Shown: positions 8,850-18,572 of the stretch, one piece after another
How positions within the stretch are numbered: the stretch's first letter is position 1
Layout: each line of letters starts with the position of its first letter
Source of the DNA: CAYNOZ01 sp964398955
GTDB taxonomy: Archaea; Methanobacteriota_B; Thermococci; Thermococcales; CAYNOZ01
Assembly (NCBI GenBank): GCA_964398955.1
Contig: CAYNOZ010000005.1
Span: forward strand, 1 to 40,147
Direction: 5' to 3'
DNA length: 40,147 nucleotides
Program-made: the position numbers and the translations under genes
The notes under the pieces: model-generated
Databases searched by the model: none
Told to the model about the DNA's origin: nothing
Seen by the model: only the letters and a program-made list of their open reading frames with translations

Positions 8850-10415
8850 ATGGTTGTAGGGAATGATGATAAGATCTTAAAGCTGGAAGGTATTACTAAA
8901 ACTTTTCCTGGTGTTATAGCGAATGATAATATTGATTTTGATATTAGGTCTGGGGAGATTCATGCTTTGTTAGGTGAGAATGGTGCTGGTAAGTCAACTT
9001 TGATGAATATTTTATATGGGTTGTATCATCCGGATAAGGGCAGTATCTACATTAAGGGTGAGAAGGTTAAGATTAATTCTCCTAAGGATGCTATAGATCT
9101 TGGTTTAGGTATGATTCATCAGGAGCTTAGGTTATCTCCAAAGTTTAAGGTTTATGAGAATGTTATTCTTGGTGATGAACCTAGTAGTAATGGTGTTTTG
9201 AATCAGAATGAGGCGAAGAAGGAGATTAGAGAATTATCTGAGAAATATAATTTAGATATTGATCCTGATGATAAGGTTTCTGATCTTTCTATTGGTGAAA
9301 AGCAAAAGGTTGAGTTGTTAAAGGCTCTTTATCAGGGAGCTGATATTCTTATTATGGATGAACCAACTGCTTCTTTAACTCCTGAAGATAAAAGAGAGTT
9401 TCTTAGATTAACTAAGAAGATGGCTGAAGAAAAAAAAGCTGTTATTCCATTTATAACACATAAACTCCCGGAGGTATTCGAAATATCTGATAGAGTAACT
9501 ATACTGAAGGATGGGAGGGTAGTGGATACAATGGATATTGGTCAAGCTACGAAAGAAGATCTAGCTAGGAAGATGGTAGGTCGGGAAGAGGTATTCCAAG
9601 TTAAGGATGTTCCTACGGAAGCAGGTGAAGAGGTAATTAATGTAGAGAACATTAAAGCATTAGGTGAGAAGGGAAATCTAGCATTAAAAGAAGTTTCATT
9701 TTCAGTAAGATCTGGAGAAATTCTTGGAATAGCTGGAGTGAGTGGTAATGGGCAAAGAGAATTATCAGAAGTTTTAACAGGGTTAAGAGAAATCACTAAA
9801 GGAAAAATATTATTTAAAGGCGAAGAAATGACAAATAAAAAACCTAAAGACCTGATAGACGCAGGCATTGGTCATATCCCTGAAGACAGAAGCCAAGGAA
9901 TAATGCCAGAATTCACCTTATACGAAAACATATTCTTAAATCTATACTATAATAAAGATTATTTAAGATCTAAAAGTTATACTGCTAACAAAAAAGTTTT
10001 AATAGATTTTAAAAAACTGAAAAATATTACAAAAGAATTAATGAAAGTATATGATATAAAAGCACCTAGTCCTGATACAAAGGCCGGAAAACTATCAGGA
10101 GGAAATCAACAAAAATTAATACTTGCCAGAGTACTTCATCAATCACCAGATCTAATATTAGCAGATAAACCTACCAGAGGATTAGACGTTGGAGCTCAAG
10201 AATCTATAAGAAATAAACTTCTAGAAGCTAAAGGAGATGGAAAAGCCATACTACTAATATCAGAGGATCTTGATGAATTACTGCATTTATGCGATAGAAT
10301 AGCAGTTATATACGAAGGAAACATAGTCGATACCTTAAAAGAAGAAAAATTCAATAAAGACCTGATAGGAGAATTAATGACAGGAAAAGATGTGAAAAAC
10401 TCTTCAATTCAATAA
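8850..10415 (+). CDS. Nucleoside ABC transporter, double ATP-binding subunit
   Basis: 521 residues with two ABC domains in tandem, as in the ribose/nucleoside (YufO/NupO-like) group. Domain 1 (about 1-235): Walker A GENGAGKST, signature LSIGEKQK and Walker B ILIMDEPTASL. Domain 2 (about 255-515): a degenerate Walker A, GVSGNGQRE, as is normal in this family, a canonical LSGGNQQK signature, and LILADKPTRGLD. It powers import through the next two permeases. The gene shows a strong internal codon trend: GGT, GCT, ATT, AAG early; GGA, ATA, CTA, AAC late. It ends with TAA, followed at once by GGAGG for the first permease. Confidence 0.92.
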   Translation: MVVGNDDKILKLEGITKTFPGVIANDNIDFDIRSGEIHALLGENGAGKSTLMNILYGLYHPDKGSIYIKGEKVKINSPKDAIDLGLGMIHQELRLSPKFKVYENVILGDEPSSNGVLNQNEAKKEIRELSEKYNLDIDPDDKVSDLSIGEKQKVELLKALYQGADILIMDEPTASLTPEDKREFLRLTKKMAEEKKAVIPFITHKLPEVFEISDRVTILKDGRVVDTMDIGQATKEDLARKMVGREEVFQVKDVPTEAGEEVINVENIKALGEKGNLALKEVSFSVRSGEILGIAGVSGNGQRELSEVLTGLREITKGKILFKGEEMTNKKPKDLIDAGIGHIPEDRSQGIMPEFTLYENIFLNLYYNKDYLRSKSYTANKKVLIDFKKLKNITKELMKVYDIKAPSPDTKAGKLSGGNQQKLILARVLHQSPDLILADKPTRGLDVGAQESIRNKLLEAKGDGKAILLISEDLDELLHLCDRIAVIYEGNIVDTLKEEKFNKDLIGELMTGKDVKNSSIQ

Positions 10416-10427
10416 GGAGGAACCAAA

Positions 10428-11498
10428 ATTAAAGAAATCATCGAAAACAAGTTAAATATAGAAATAAATAGAAGAGAAAACATATCTGATAAACACAAAT
10501 TAATAAGCTCCCTATCCTCAGTCATAGTATCATTCATATTCTTCTTCATAATAATAATCATCATCGGATTAAACCCACTAAACGTAGTCTTACCATTCTT
10601 CAGATCATCATTCGGATCACTAAATGCAATTTCAGAAAGCCTAGTAAAAGCCACACCACTAATACTAATAGGAATCTCAATATCAATAGCATTCCAAAGC
10701 AACGTACTGAACATAGGCGCAGAAGGCCAAATGATAATAGGTGCAATAATAGCAACAGCAATCGGAATAAACTTAAAAACCAATATAATCTTAACAATAC
10801 CAATAATATTATTAGGAAGCTTCTTCTTTGGAGGAATATACGGAGGAATAGCCGGATACCTCAAAGCAAAATTCGAAGTCAGCGAAATCGTCGTAACCGT
10901 AATGATGAACTACATCGCAATATACCTACTCGATTACATGGTCCGAGGACCTCTATCCACACCTACCCCCTGGCCCCGTTCCCCAAGATTATTCAATTCA
11001 TCAACCTTCCCAAGAATAATTCCCGGTTTAAGAGTGCATACAGGATTCATAATAGCACTAATATTAGGTTTCATAGTTTACATTTTCTTATTTAAAACAC
11101 ATTGGGGTTTCCGTATTAGAACAGTAGGATCCCAACCTGGAATCGCAGAACGCAACGGGATCGAAGTAGGTAAAGAGATGGTTTTTGCCATGTTCTTAAG
11201 TGGAGGAATTGCTGCAATCGCAGGAGCCTCAGAAGTAGCAGGAGTGCATAGATACCTATTTGACGGAGTTTCTGCAGGATACGGATTTCTAGGAATCCCA
11301 GTAGCATTAATATCTGACCTAAGACCACAAGTAGTTATCGTAATAGGTTTATTATTCGGATTCATAATAACAGGAATCCATGGATCATTCAGAGAACTTG
11401 GTCTGCCAGCTCAAGGAATAGATATGCTAGTCGGATTATTAATGTTATCATCTCTATTAACAACTTTCTTAATAAGATACAAAATAAGGAGGATATAA
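10428..11498 (+). CDS. Nucleoside ABC transporter permease 1, apparent ATT start
   Basis: The conserved NIGAEGQ motif lies just before the first ATG (10731), so that ATG cannot be the start. Reading back, the frame stays open to the TAA of the ATPase at 10413 and codes for the N-terminal region and helices expected of the family, but contains no ATG, GTG or TTG. The only well-placed initiator is ATT at 10428, seven bases after GGAGG (10416-10420); that gives about 356 residues, the usual length for this permease type (YufP-like, BPD_transp_2). Hydrophobic helices run through the protein, with NIGAEGQ and AERNGIEVG loops. The stop TAA directly abuts the ATG of permease 2. Codons are almost all A/C-ending. 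Confidence 0.85.
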   Translation: MKEIIENKLNIEINRRENISDKHKLISSLSSVIVSFIFFFIIIIIIGLNPLNVVLPFFRSSFGSLNAISESLVKATPLILIGISISIAFQSNVLNIGAEGQMIIGAIIATAIGINLKTNIILTIPIILLGSFFFGGIYGGIAGYLKAKFEVSEIVVTVMMNYIAIYLLDYMVRGPLSTPTPWPRSPRLFNSSTFPRIIPGLRVHTGFIIALILGFIVYIFLFKTHWGFRIRTVGSQPGIAERNGIEVGKEMVFAMFLSGGIAAIAGASEVAGVHRYLFDGVSAGYGFLGIPVALISDLRPQVVIVIGLLFGFIITGIHGSFRELGLPAQGIDMLVGLLMLSSLLTTFLIRYKIRRI

Positions 11499-12434
11499 AT
11501 GTCAATACTTCTCACAGTTGGTTTTTGGGTAAGTCTCTTAGCAATGGGGGTAAGATTTGCATCAGGGCTGGCAATCGGAGCCATAGGAGAACTAATAACA
11601 GAAAAATCAGGAGTCTTAAACCTAGGAATAGAAGGAATTTTTCTAATGAGCGCATTATCAGGAGTATTCATAACACACGTAATAGGAAACCCATGGCTCG
11701 GCCTAATCTTCGGAGGATTAATAGGGGCTATCTTCGGACTACTTCACGCATTCATATGCGTCACCCTAAAAGTTGACCAAGCCCTCGCCGGACTAGGAAT
11801 CTTCTTCTTCGGATCAGGACTCTCATCCGTACTATATGGAGTATGGAACCCAAGCAGATCAATATCCATCCCATCAGTACCTAATCTAACATTCCCTATC
11901 CTAAGCGATATCCCCGTAATAGGAGAAGTCCTATTCACCCATAACCCAATGGTATACATTACCTGGATACTGATAGTAATTGTATGGTTCATCCTACAGA
12001 AAACAAAACAAGGACTAAGACTAAGAATCATAGGCGAAAGACCAGATTTAGCAGATACAATGGGACTAAATGTTTTCAGAACCAGATACATAGCAACAAT
12101 AATAGGAGCAGGATTAATGGGGGTAGCCGGATCATTCTTCGGAATAATGAGATACGGAACATTCATGATCGAAATAACCACAGGAGCAGGATGGATAGCA
12201 CTAGCAGTAGTATACTTCGGAAGATGGAACCCATACCAAACCTACCTAGGAACCCTATTCTTCGGAGTCTTCCTAGCACTACAAACCAAACTCCAAACAA
12301 CCTTCCAAGAAATCCCATACCAACTATTCGTAATGCTACCATACATACTAGTAATAATAGTACTAGTACTAATATCCAGAGAAGCAATAGGACCAGACGC
12401 CCTAGGAGAACCTTATGAAAGAGAAAACACCTAA
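11499..12434 (+). CDS. Nucleoside ABC transporter permease 2
   Basis: 311 residues, strongly hydrophobic with about eight to nine helices, of the YufQ-like BPD_transp_2 permease family. Typical points: LAIGAIGELITEKSGVLNLGIEG near the N-terminus (the GE...G.LNLG.EG motif of this permease class) and GERPDLADTMGLNVFRTRY, the cytoplasmic loop that contacts the ATPase. AGGAGG lies just upstream, and the ATG follows the previous stop without a gap. It completes the lipoprotein-ATPase-permease-permease set. Third positions are A/C-rich throughout, making the antisense strand open over long stretches; those antisense frames are not genes. Confidence 0.92.
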   Translation: MSILLTVGFWVSLLAMGVRFASGLAIGAIGELITEKSGVLNLGIEGIFLMSALSGVFITHVIGNPWLGLIFGGLIGAIFGLLHAFICVTLKVDQALAGLGIFFFGSGLSSVLYGVWNPSRSISIPSVPNLTFPILSDIPVIGEVLFTHNPMVYITWILIVIVWFILQKTKQGLRLRIIGERPDLADTMGLNVFRTRYIATIIGAGLMGVAGSFFGIMRYGTFMIEITTGAGWIALAVVYFGRWNPYQTYLGTLFFGVFLALQTKLQTTFQEIPYQLFVMLPYILVIIVLVLISREAIGPDALGEPYERENT

Positions 12435-12547
12435 AAAAGAACTAATACTCTATTATTTTATTCACCATATTCATAATTCCCATCAAAAATGTTCTAAAAA
12501 AGGATAAGTGACATAAATATCCAATTGTAAGATCTTCAGGTGTATGT

Positions 12548-13864
12548 ATGGAAGGTTCAGATACTGTTAATAATAAAATACTGATTTTAGGCGGTAAAGT
12601 AATAACAATGGAAGATAAAATAATTGAAGATGGTTCAATATATATTGAAGGTAACCAAATCAAATTTATTGGCACTAAAGAGGAAGGAGAATCCTACAAG
12701 GATAATAACGTCAAGATCTTAGATGCAGAAAACAAGTACATCTTACCAGGATTTATGAATATGCATTGTCATTTATTTCAAGTTCTCTTAAGGACATATG
12801 GAGCAGACTTAAACTTATTAGACTGGCTTAATAAAGTAATTTGGCCAGTATTACCTCAGATGACAGAAGAAGATATTAGAAGTTCAACTGAATTAGCTGT
12901 ACTGGAAAATATCAGATCCGGGGTTACTACGCTAATTGATATGAATTATGGAAACCCGCATCATGAAACTGTTCTAGATGTTTTCGAAGAAACAGGGATT
13001 AGAGGGTACTTATCTAGAGGTTTTTACGAAGTTGAAGCCAAGGATATCATGATAGAAGAAACTAATGAAGCTTTAGAAGACACTGAAAGATTGATGAAAA
13101 AACATGAAAATGTTATGCCTGGCCCAATGCATCCAGTCTTTGTTACAAATGAGTCACTTGAAGAATTGAAAAGATTATCAGATAAATACGATAGAAATTT
13201 CTATGTACACTTGGCAGAAAGTAAAGAAGATGTAGAACTACTCAAACAAAAAAGAGGATTAAGAGACGCTGAACTACTAAATGATCTAAATATACTAGAT
13301 GAAAAATTCATAGGAGTTCACTCAATCCAACTAACAAAACAAGAAATCGAAATGCTCGGAAAAACAAACTCAAACACAGTACATTGCCCAACAAGCAACA
13401 TGTACGTAAATGATGGAGTATCACCAGTATCAGAACTAATAGAAAAAGGAGCAAATGTAACAATAGCAACAGATGGACCTGCCAGCACAGGAAAACAAGA
13501 TTACTTCAGTGAAATGAAAACCGCATCACTACTACAAAAAATCCACTATGATAACCCAGAAATCATAAGCGCACCAGACATACTAAAAATGGGAACAAAA
13601 AACGGAGCAAAAGCCCTAGATATAGAAACCGGTTCCCTAAAAAAAGACAAACTAGCGGACATCACAATATTAGATATGGAAAAACCCAATACAGTCCACG
13701 CCTACAACCCAAAAGGATCCATAGTATACTCATCCACTCCAAATAATGTAGACACAGTAATAAGCAACGGCCAAATACTAATGGAAAACAAAGAAGTAAA
13801 AGTACTAAACGAAGAAAAAGTACTTCAAAAAGCTAACAAAACCGCAGAAAAACTAGTTAAATAA
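12548..13864 (+). CDS. Amidohydrolase, cytosine/guanine-SAH-MTA deaminase type
   Basis: 438 residues of the metal-dependent amidohydrolase superfamily. Metal-binding HxH appears as MHCH in PGFMNMHCHLFQ (around residue 75), further metal/substrate His in VHLAESKED and GVHSIQ, and the catalytic Asp in TIATDGPAS. The LLRTYGADLNLLDWL stretch and the overall order match the 5'-methylthioadenosine/S-adenosylhomocysteine deaminase and chlorohydrolase group, which deaminates purine nucleosides or bases. Placement 113 bp after the nucleoside importer suggests it deaminates the imported purine compound; the exact substrate is not readable. A possible TATA element (ATAAATAT, near 12513) and AGGTG before ATG 12548 suggest its own short-leader transcript. 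Confidence 0.85.
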   Translation: MEGSDTVNNKILILGGKVITMEDKIIEDGSIYIEGNQIKFIGTKEEGESYKDNNVKILDAENKYILPGFMNMHCHLFQVLLRTYGADLNLLDWLNKVIWPVLPQMTEEDIRSSTELAVLENIRSGVTTLIDMNYGNPHHETVLDVFEETGIRGYLSRGFYEVEAKDIMIEETNEALEDTERLMKKHENVMPGPMHPVFVTNESLEELKRLSDKYDRNFYVHLAESKEDVELLKQKRGLRDAELLNDLNILDEKFIGVHSIQLTKQEIEMLGKTNSNTVHCPTSNMYVNDGVSPVSELIEKGANVTIATDGPASTGKQDYFSEMKTASLLQKIHYDNPEIISAPDILKMGTKNGAKALDIETGSLKKDKLADITILDMEKPNTVHAYNPKGSIVYSSTPNNVDTVISNGQILMENKEVKVLNEEKVLQKANKTAEKLVK

Positions 13865-13890
13865 GAAAAACTAAAAAAAATGAGTAAAAA

Positions 13891-15873
13891 TTAAATCATA
13901 GGGGTATAAGTTTTATCCTTAGCTCCTATTGATATTCCTACTTCTGCTCCTTCTTTCACTGCTTGATATATTCTTCTTGGTTCTCGAGCATCTCCAACCT
14001 TGTAGACTTCTGAAAATGTTTCCTTATACTTATCTAAATTATCATTCACTGCTTCAGTCCCTAAAGCAAGGACTATTCTGTCAGATTCATATTCAAATTT
14101 ACTTCCATCAATATTCTCAGTAATCACCGTATTATCATCTATCTCTACAACTTTTTCTCCAGTAAACCATTCAATATCTTTCTCTTCCTGCAACCTTTGA
14201 ATCATATCAAATCTTGTGATAGTTTCCATATCTGTAGCTACATTGTCTAACATTTCTAGAACAGTTATTTTGTTATCTTTCTCTAGTAGAAATTCTGCAG
14301 TTTCAAATCCTACTTGTCCTCCTCCTAGTATTACTGCATTTTCTTCACTCATATTGACTTCTTCTTTCAATACTTCCCAAGAGCTAACTACATTCTCATT
14401 TTCTATGCCAGATATTTCCGGTACTAAGGGTTTTGCCCCGGTTGCCATTACTATAGATTCATGTTTTTTCTCTTTAAGTTTTTCAGGTGTTGCTTTTACA
14501 CCAGTTTTTACTCTAATGGAGGAATTTTCAATTTCTTTTTCTAAATAGTCTTTGAACCAGTTGATTTTATCTTTTCCTGGTGGTTTTGAGCACAGAGAAA
14601 GTTGCCCACCTAATTCTCCATCTTCTTCATATAAAGTGACGTCATGACCTCTTTTATCTGCATATAGAGCGGCTTCCATACCTGCTGGACCTCCTCCAAT
14701 AACTGCAACGTCTTTTCTGTTTTCTGCTTCTCCTAAGTTATTGAATTCTTTTTCACGTCCTACTTCAGGGTTTATGGTACATCCTATTGCTTTGTCTCCG
14801 AATATACCTTCTTCGATACATCCTATATTACAGCTTATACATTTATTTATTTCATCAGTTCTTCCTCTAGAAGCTTTTTCAACTAAATGAGGATCTGCTA
14901 TATGAGCTCTTCCCATAGCAACAAAATCTGCTTTGCCTTTGTCAAGAATTTCTTCAGCAGTTTCAGGTTTTCTGATTACACCAACAGCAATAATAGGGAT
15001 ATCTAATATTTCCTTCATTTCCTCAGCTAAATTAGTTCTCCAAGCTTCTTCAAAGCGCATTGGCTCTAATAGCTTGTTCATGGACTCGTATATAGCTGCG
15101 GTAGCATGCAATACGTCTATACCTTCGTCTTCAAGTATCTTCGCTACTTTTTTTGATTCTTCTATTCCATGTCCTTCTTCTATGAATTCATCAATACTTA
15201 ACCGAAATCCGATAGGGAAATCTTCTCCTAAACGATTTCTAATTCCTCTTATTATTTCCTTAGCAAAAGTTAATCTATCTTCTAATCTTCCACCGTACTT
15301 ATCATCTCTCTTATTGGTTCTAGACGAAATGAACTGCCCTATCAAGTATCCATGAGCACCATGTAATTCTACTCCATCAAAACCAGCTCTTTTCACTCTT
15401 TCAGCAGCATCAACAAACTTATCCACTAAATCTTCAACTTCTTTTGTTTCAAGCCTTCTTGGTTCGGTTCCTAAAAATTCATCTTTTACTGAAGAGGCGC
15501 TTACAGGTTGAATTCCTTCTGTTATACCTGAAGTAGTTTCTCTACCGGCATGATGTATTTGAACAAACATTTTAGCGCCATGATTATGAACTCTTTCAGC
15601 AAGCTCTGTTAACTCTGGTATATATTTATCATCATCGATTCTGATTTCTCTAACCACATTTTTACCGTCAGGAGAATCAACTAAAAAGTTTTCTGATATA
15701 ATTAGGCCTGTACCGCCCTTAGCTCTTTCAGCATAGTAATTTTTAACCTTCTCAGTGATTGATCCATCTTCATCACCGAAGTTAGTGGCCATCGGGGGCA
15801 TGACAACTCTATTTCTGATATTAAGATCCCCAATTTTTCCTTCAGAGAATAAATTATCAAAGCCAGAGGACAT
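13891..15873 (-). CDS. Old-yellow-enzyme family NADH:flavin oxidoreductase with 4Fe-4S cluster
   Basis: 660 residues, the full length of the 2,4-dienoyl-CoA reductase/enoate reductase class. The N-terminal FMN-binding TIM barrel (about 1-330) has RNRVVMPPMATN, FVQIHHAGRET, DGVELHGAHGYL and FISSRTNKRDDKYGG. The Cys cluster CISCNIGC with a later GCTINP supplies the 4Fe-4S ligands (about 345-375). Then a FAD segment (VIGGGPAGMEAA, about 392) and an NAD(H) segment (VILGGGQVGFETA, about 515) follow. Such enzymes pass electrons from NAD(P)H through FAD and Fe-S to FMN, reducing an activated C=C bond; the substrate is unknown. It is convergent with the amidohydrolase, 26 bp apart. AGGAG lies upstream of the ATG. 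The window's first gene is a paralogue. Confidence 0.9.
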   Translation of the reverse strand: MSSGFDNLFSEGKIGDLNIRNRVVMPPMATNFGDEDGSITEKVKNYYAERAKGGTGLIISENFLVDSPDGKNVVREIRIDDDKYIPELTELAERVHNHGAKMFVQIHHAGRETTSGITEGIQPVSASSVKDEFLGTEPRRLETKEVEDLVDKFVDAAERVKRAGFDGVELHGAHGYLIGQFISSRTNKRDDKYGGRLEDRLTFAKEIIRGIRNRLGEDFPIGFRLSIDEFIEEGHGIEESKKVAKILEDEGIDVLHATAAIYESMNKLLEPMRFEEAWRTNLAEEMKEILDIPIIAVGVIRKPETAEEILDKGKADFVAMGRAHIADPHLVEKASRGRTDEINKCISCNIGCIEEGIFGDKAIGCTINPEVGREKEFNNLGEAENRKDVAVIGGGPAGMEAALYADKRGHDVTLYEEDGELGGQLSLCSKPPGKDKINWFKDYLEKEIENSSIRVKTGVKATPEKLKEKKHESIVMATGAKPLVPEISGIENENVVSSWEVLKEEVNMSEENAVILGGGQVGFETAEFLLEKDNKITVLEMLDNVATDMETITRFDMIQRLQEEKDIEWFTGEKVVEIDDNTVITENIDGSKFEYESDRIVLALGTEAVNDNLDKYKETFSEVYKVGDAREPRRIYQAVKEGAEVGISIGAKDKTYTPMI

Positions 15874-16134
15874 ATTTTCAAAACTCCTCTATTTCTTCTT
15901 AATGGTTTTTAAGTTAAAAAATTTATTAATAAAACCGGATTCTTAAACAAAAGGTTTAAATCCATCTAGTTAATCCAAACAGAAATAAAATTCTATAAAA
16001 CTTTTAATTGATCCAAATTAGGAGAAACCAAATTTAACTAAATATTTGAAAATAATAAATTCAATAAGCAGAAAAAGCCTCTTAAAGTTATTAATTTAGG
16101 ATATAAAAAGAAAAGAAGAATTAATTATAATTTG
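15874..16134. other. Intergenic spacer between oxidoreductase and TRAP operon
   Basis: 261 bp of AT-rich DNA, with no open frame or RNA gene seen. The left part carries the promoter of the oxidoreductase (minus strand; ACTTAAAAACC near 15905-15915 is TATA-like). The right part lies after the TRAP permease stop and probably holds its terminator. Confidence 0.4.
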
Positions 16135-18552
16135 CTATTCTTTTCCCATTATTTCATCTGGCGATTCTAGTTCTCGTTCTTCAGGTTCTTTTTTGTCCTT
16201 CTTTTTTCCGGTGTAGTATCTTAGTGCTATTACGAATGCTAGTCCTGCTGCTATTGCTATGTAGTTGAGTGATGCTACTGTCAGTCCTGCTATTATGATT
16301 ATTATGTTGTATCTTCTTTTTAGTTCAATGTTATAGTATCCTGTTAGTGCTATTGCTAGTAGGTACATTGCAATTAGTATTCCTATGAATTGGTATACAA
16401 TTTGCAGTATCATTGGTGGGGTCCATTTTTCAACTGTTATTAGGAACATTTCTGGGTGTGTGAAGTAGATGTATGGTCCTATGTATCCTGCTAGGGCGTA
16501 TTTACATGCGTTTTTAGCTGTTTCCCAGAAGTCACTTTTTGCGATTGCTGATCCTGCATATGCTGCTAATGCTACTGGTGGTGTTACGTCCGCTAGTAAT
16601 CCAAAGTAGAATACAAATATGTGCGCTCCTAATTTAGCGATTGGTATTGATGTTCCAGGTACTAAATTTGTATACATTGGTATTCCTTCTACTGCTAGTA
16701 GTATGGCTGGTGCTACAACTAGTGATGTTATTATGTAGTTTGCGGTTGTAGGTACCCCCATTCCGAGTATTAGGCAGAATACCATAGCTAGTAGTAATAG
16801 TAATGGTAGTCTTCCACCTGTTAAGTCTACCAATCTGTAACCGAACTTGGTTATCATTCCAGTCATTGTTAGTGATGTTTGTATTAGTCCTGCTGCTGCT
16901 GCGGCTAGCATTACGCTTACGCTAGTTTCGGCTGCATCTACTACTGATTCATATGTTGCTGTGAACATGCTTCTTCCCGCTTCTGATGGTGAGAAGAATC
17001 CTAGTACTATCGAAATTACTATTCCTATTACTCCAGTCATTAAGAATGTTTGTCCGGTAGTCATACCGGTCCAAACTGATGTTCCGATAAGTATTAGGAA
17101 CAGTAGGCTTACGTATAGTTTTTCATTTGTTTCTACTAATTTGTTATCTGTGAAAGACATTCCTGATAGTATTATTGCTATTAAGAAGTAGATTGGACCT
17201 ATCATCGGGCCAGCTTCGTCTGGTGTGAAGTAAAGCAGTAGTGATGATACTATCATAACGCCTGCGAAGAATAATTCATGACCATCCAGGTTTTCTAAGG
17301 ATATCCATGCTGCCCAAATTGCTACTCCTAATGATGCTATTGCTGCTATTTGCGGTGCCATTCCCCCAATTAGAGTTATTGCTATTACTACAACTGGGAA
17401 TAGTAGATACAGTTTTTTTAAGTAGTAGCTTAGTTCTGGGAAGTCGCTTCTTTTTACCCCTCCTAGTCCTAATTTTTCTGTTTCTCTGTTTACGAAGAAG
17501 TAAACTCCCGCGAAGTATACTAATGCCGGTATAATTGCTGCTATAATTATTCTTCTGTAAGGTATTCCTAGTAATTGAGCCATTACGAATGCGGCCGCTC
17601 CCATTACAGGAGGCATAAGTTGCCCACCTGTTGATGCTACTGGTTCAACCGCTCCTGCAATTTTGCTCTTATAACCTGACTTTTTCATCAAGGGGATTGT
17701 GAATGTTCCAGTTGTTAATGTATTCGCCACTGAACTTCCACTAATTGTTCCCATGAATGCGCTTGATATTACACCTGCTTTAGCTGGACCTCCTGCAGTT
17801 CCACCGAATAACACCATCATGAACTCGGAGATGTAATCACTTATCCCGATCTTCAGTAAGAATGATCCGAAAAATATGAAGGCGAATACATAAGTTACCA
17901 TTACGAAGAAGGGTATAGCGAATATTCCTTCGTCAAAGTATAATTGTTGGGCGAATGTTCCCCAGTTGAATCCCATATTCACTAAAGCGAATGCTAAAAA
18001 CGCTAAGTCAATTACTGGTAAAATCCAATTTAAAGCTCTTCTTGTTCCCTCTAATACTAGAGCCACTGATATTAGCGCAAATACTATATCCAATTTCACT
18101 ATTTCAGCTGTTACTGCGTATCTTGAGTATGCTGGGAAGAAATATATCGTAGCTAGTATACCAAGTCCTGCAAGAATGTAGTCGTAGATCTGTATACCGC
18201 CCTCTTTATACTTAGATTTCTGCATTATTGGATATCTTAAGAATACAATTACGAAGAGTATTCCCATTACATAGGCTGATGCTTGTTTACTGAGTATTGT
18301 TGTTCTTAGAAAGTCCAGTTCTATTCCTAGATTTCCAAAGAAGTTGTATAGGGTGAAATTGAAGCTGAAAACGAAAATTATTTCTCCAATTGCCATAAGA
18401 ATAGCCGCTATTTTAATCACTTTTTCCAAGTTGTCTGTGAGTGATCTAGTTCTCTGAACTTCTTCTCTAGCTTGTTCACCTACTTCTTTGGCTTCCTCTT
18501 CTAATTCCTCTATGTCTTCATCATCCATTTTTTTTACATCTTCATCATTCAT
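16135..18552 (-). CDS. TAXI-type TRAP transporter fused permease (DctQM fusion)
   Basis: 805 residues. A charged N-terminal region (about 1-45, rich in D/E, possibly coiled) leads into four helices equivalent to the small DctQ subunit, then the large DctM-like permease. Conserved pieces include MGTISGSSVANTLTTGTFTIPLMKK (about 280) and LGMGVPTTANYI plus ADVTPPVALAAYAGSAIA in the second half, which mark the ligand/sodium site of TRAP permeases. TRAP systems import organic acids or amino acids using a cation gradient and a binding protein. It is last in a minus-strand operon after the TAXI binding protein and DUF1850 protein. Codon ends become strongly A/C at the 3' end. Confidence 0.92.
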   Translation of the reverse strand: MNDEDVKKMDDEDIEELEEEAKEVGEQAREEVQRTRSLTDNLEKVIKIAAILMAIGEIIFVFSFNFTLYNFFGNLGIELDFLRTTILSKQASAYVMGILFVIVFLRYPIMQKSKYKEGGIQIYDYILAGLGILATIYFFPAYSRYAVTAEIVKLDIVFALISVALVLEGTRRALNWILPVIDLAFLAFALVNMGFNWGTFAQQLYFDEGIFAIPFFVMVTYVFAFIFFGSFLLKIGISDYISEFMMVLFGGTAGGPAKAGVISSAFMGTISGSSVANTLTTGTFTIPLMKKSGYKSKIAGAVEPVASTGGQLMPPVMGAAAFVMAQLLGIPYRRIIIAAIIPALVYFAGVYFFVNRETEKLGLGGVKRSDFPELSYYLKKLYLLFPVVVIAITLIGGMAPQIAAIASLGVAIWAAWISLENLDGHELFFAGVMIVSSLLLYFTPDEAGPMIGPIYFLIAIILSGMSFTDNKLVETNEKLYVSLLFLILIGTSVWTGMTTGQTFLMTGVIGIVISIVLGFFSPSEAGRSMFTATYESVVDAAETSVSVMLAAAAAGLIQTSLTMTGMITKFGYRLVDLTGGRLPLLLLLAMVFCLILGMGVPTTANYIITSLVVAPAILLAVEGIPMYTNLVPGTSIPIAKLGAHIFVFYFGLLADVTPPVALAAYAGSAIAKSDFWETAKNACKYALAGYIGPYIYFTHPEMFLITVEKWTPPMILQIVYQFIGILIAMYLLAIALTGYYNIELKRRYNIIIIIAGLTVASLNYIAIAAGLAFVIALRYYTGKKKDKKEPEERELESPDEIMGKE

Positions 18553-18572
18553 ATTATCACTAATTTATGAAG

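Noticed and set aside
11744..12387. Several open frames on both strands over permease 2
   Set aside because: Shadows of the A/C-biased permease gene; no motifs, and low-complexity Leu/Ile content.
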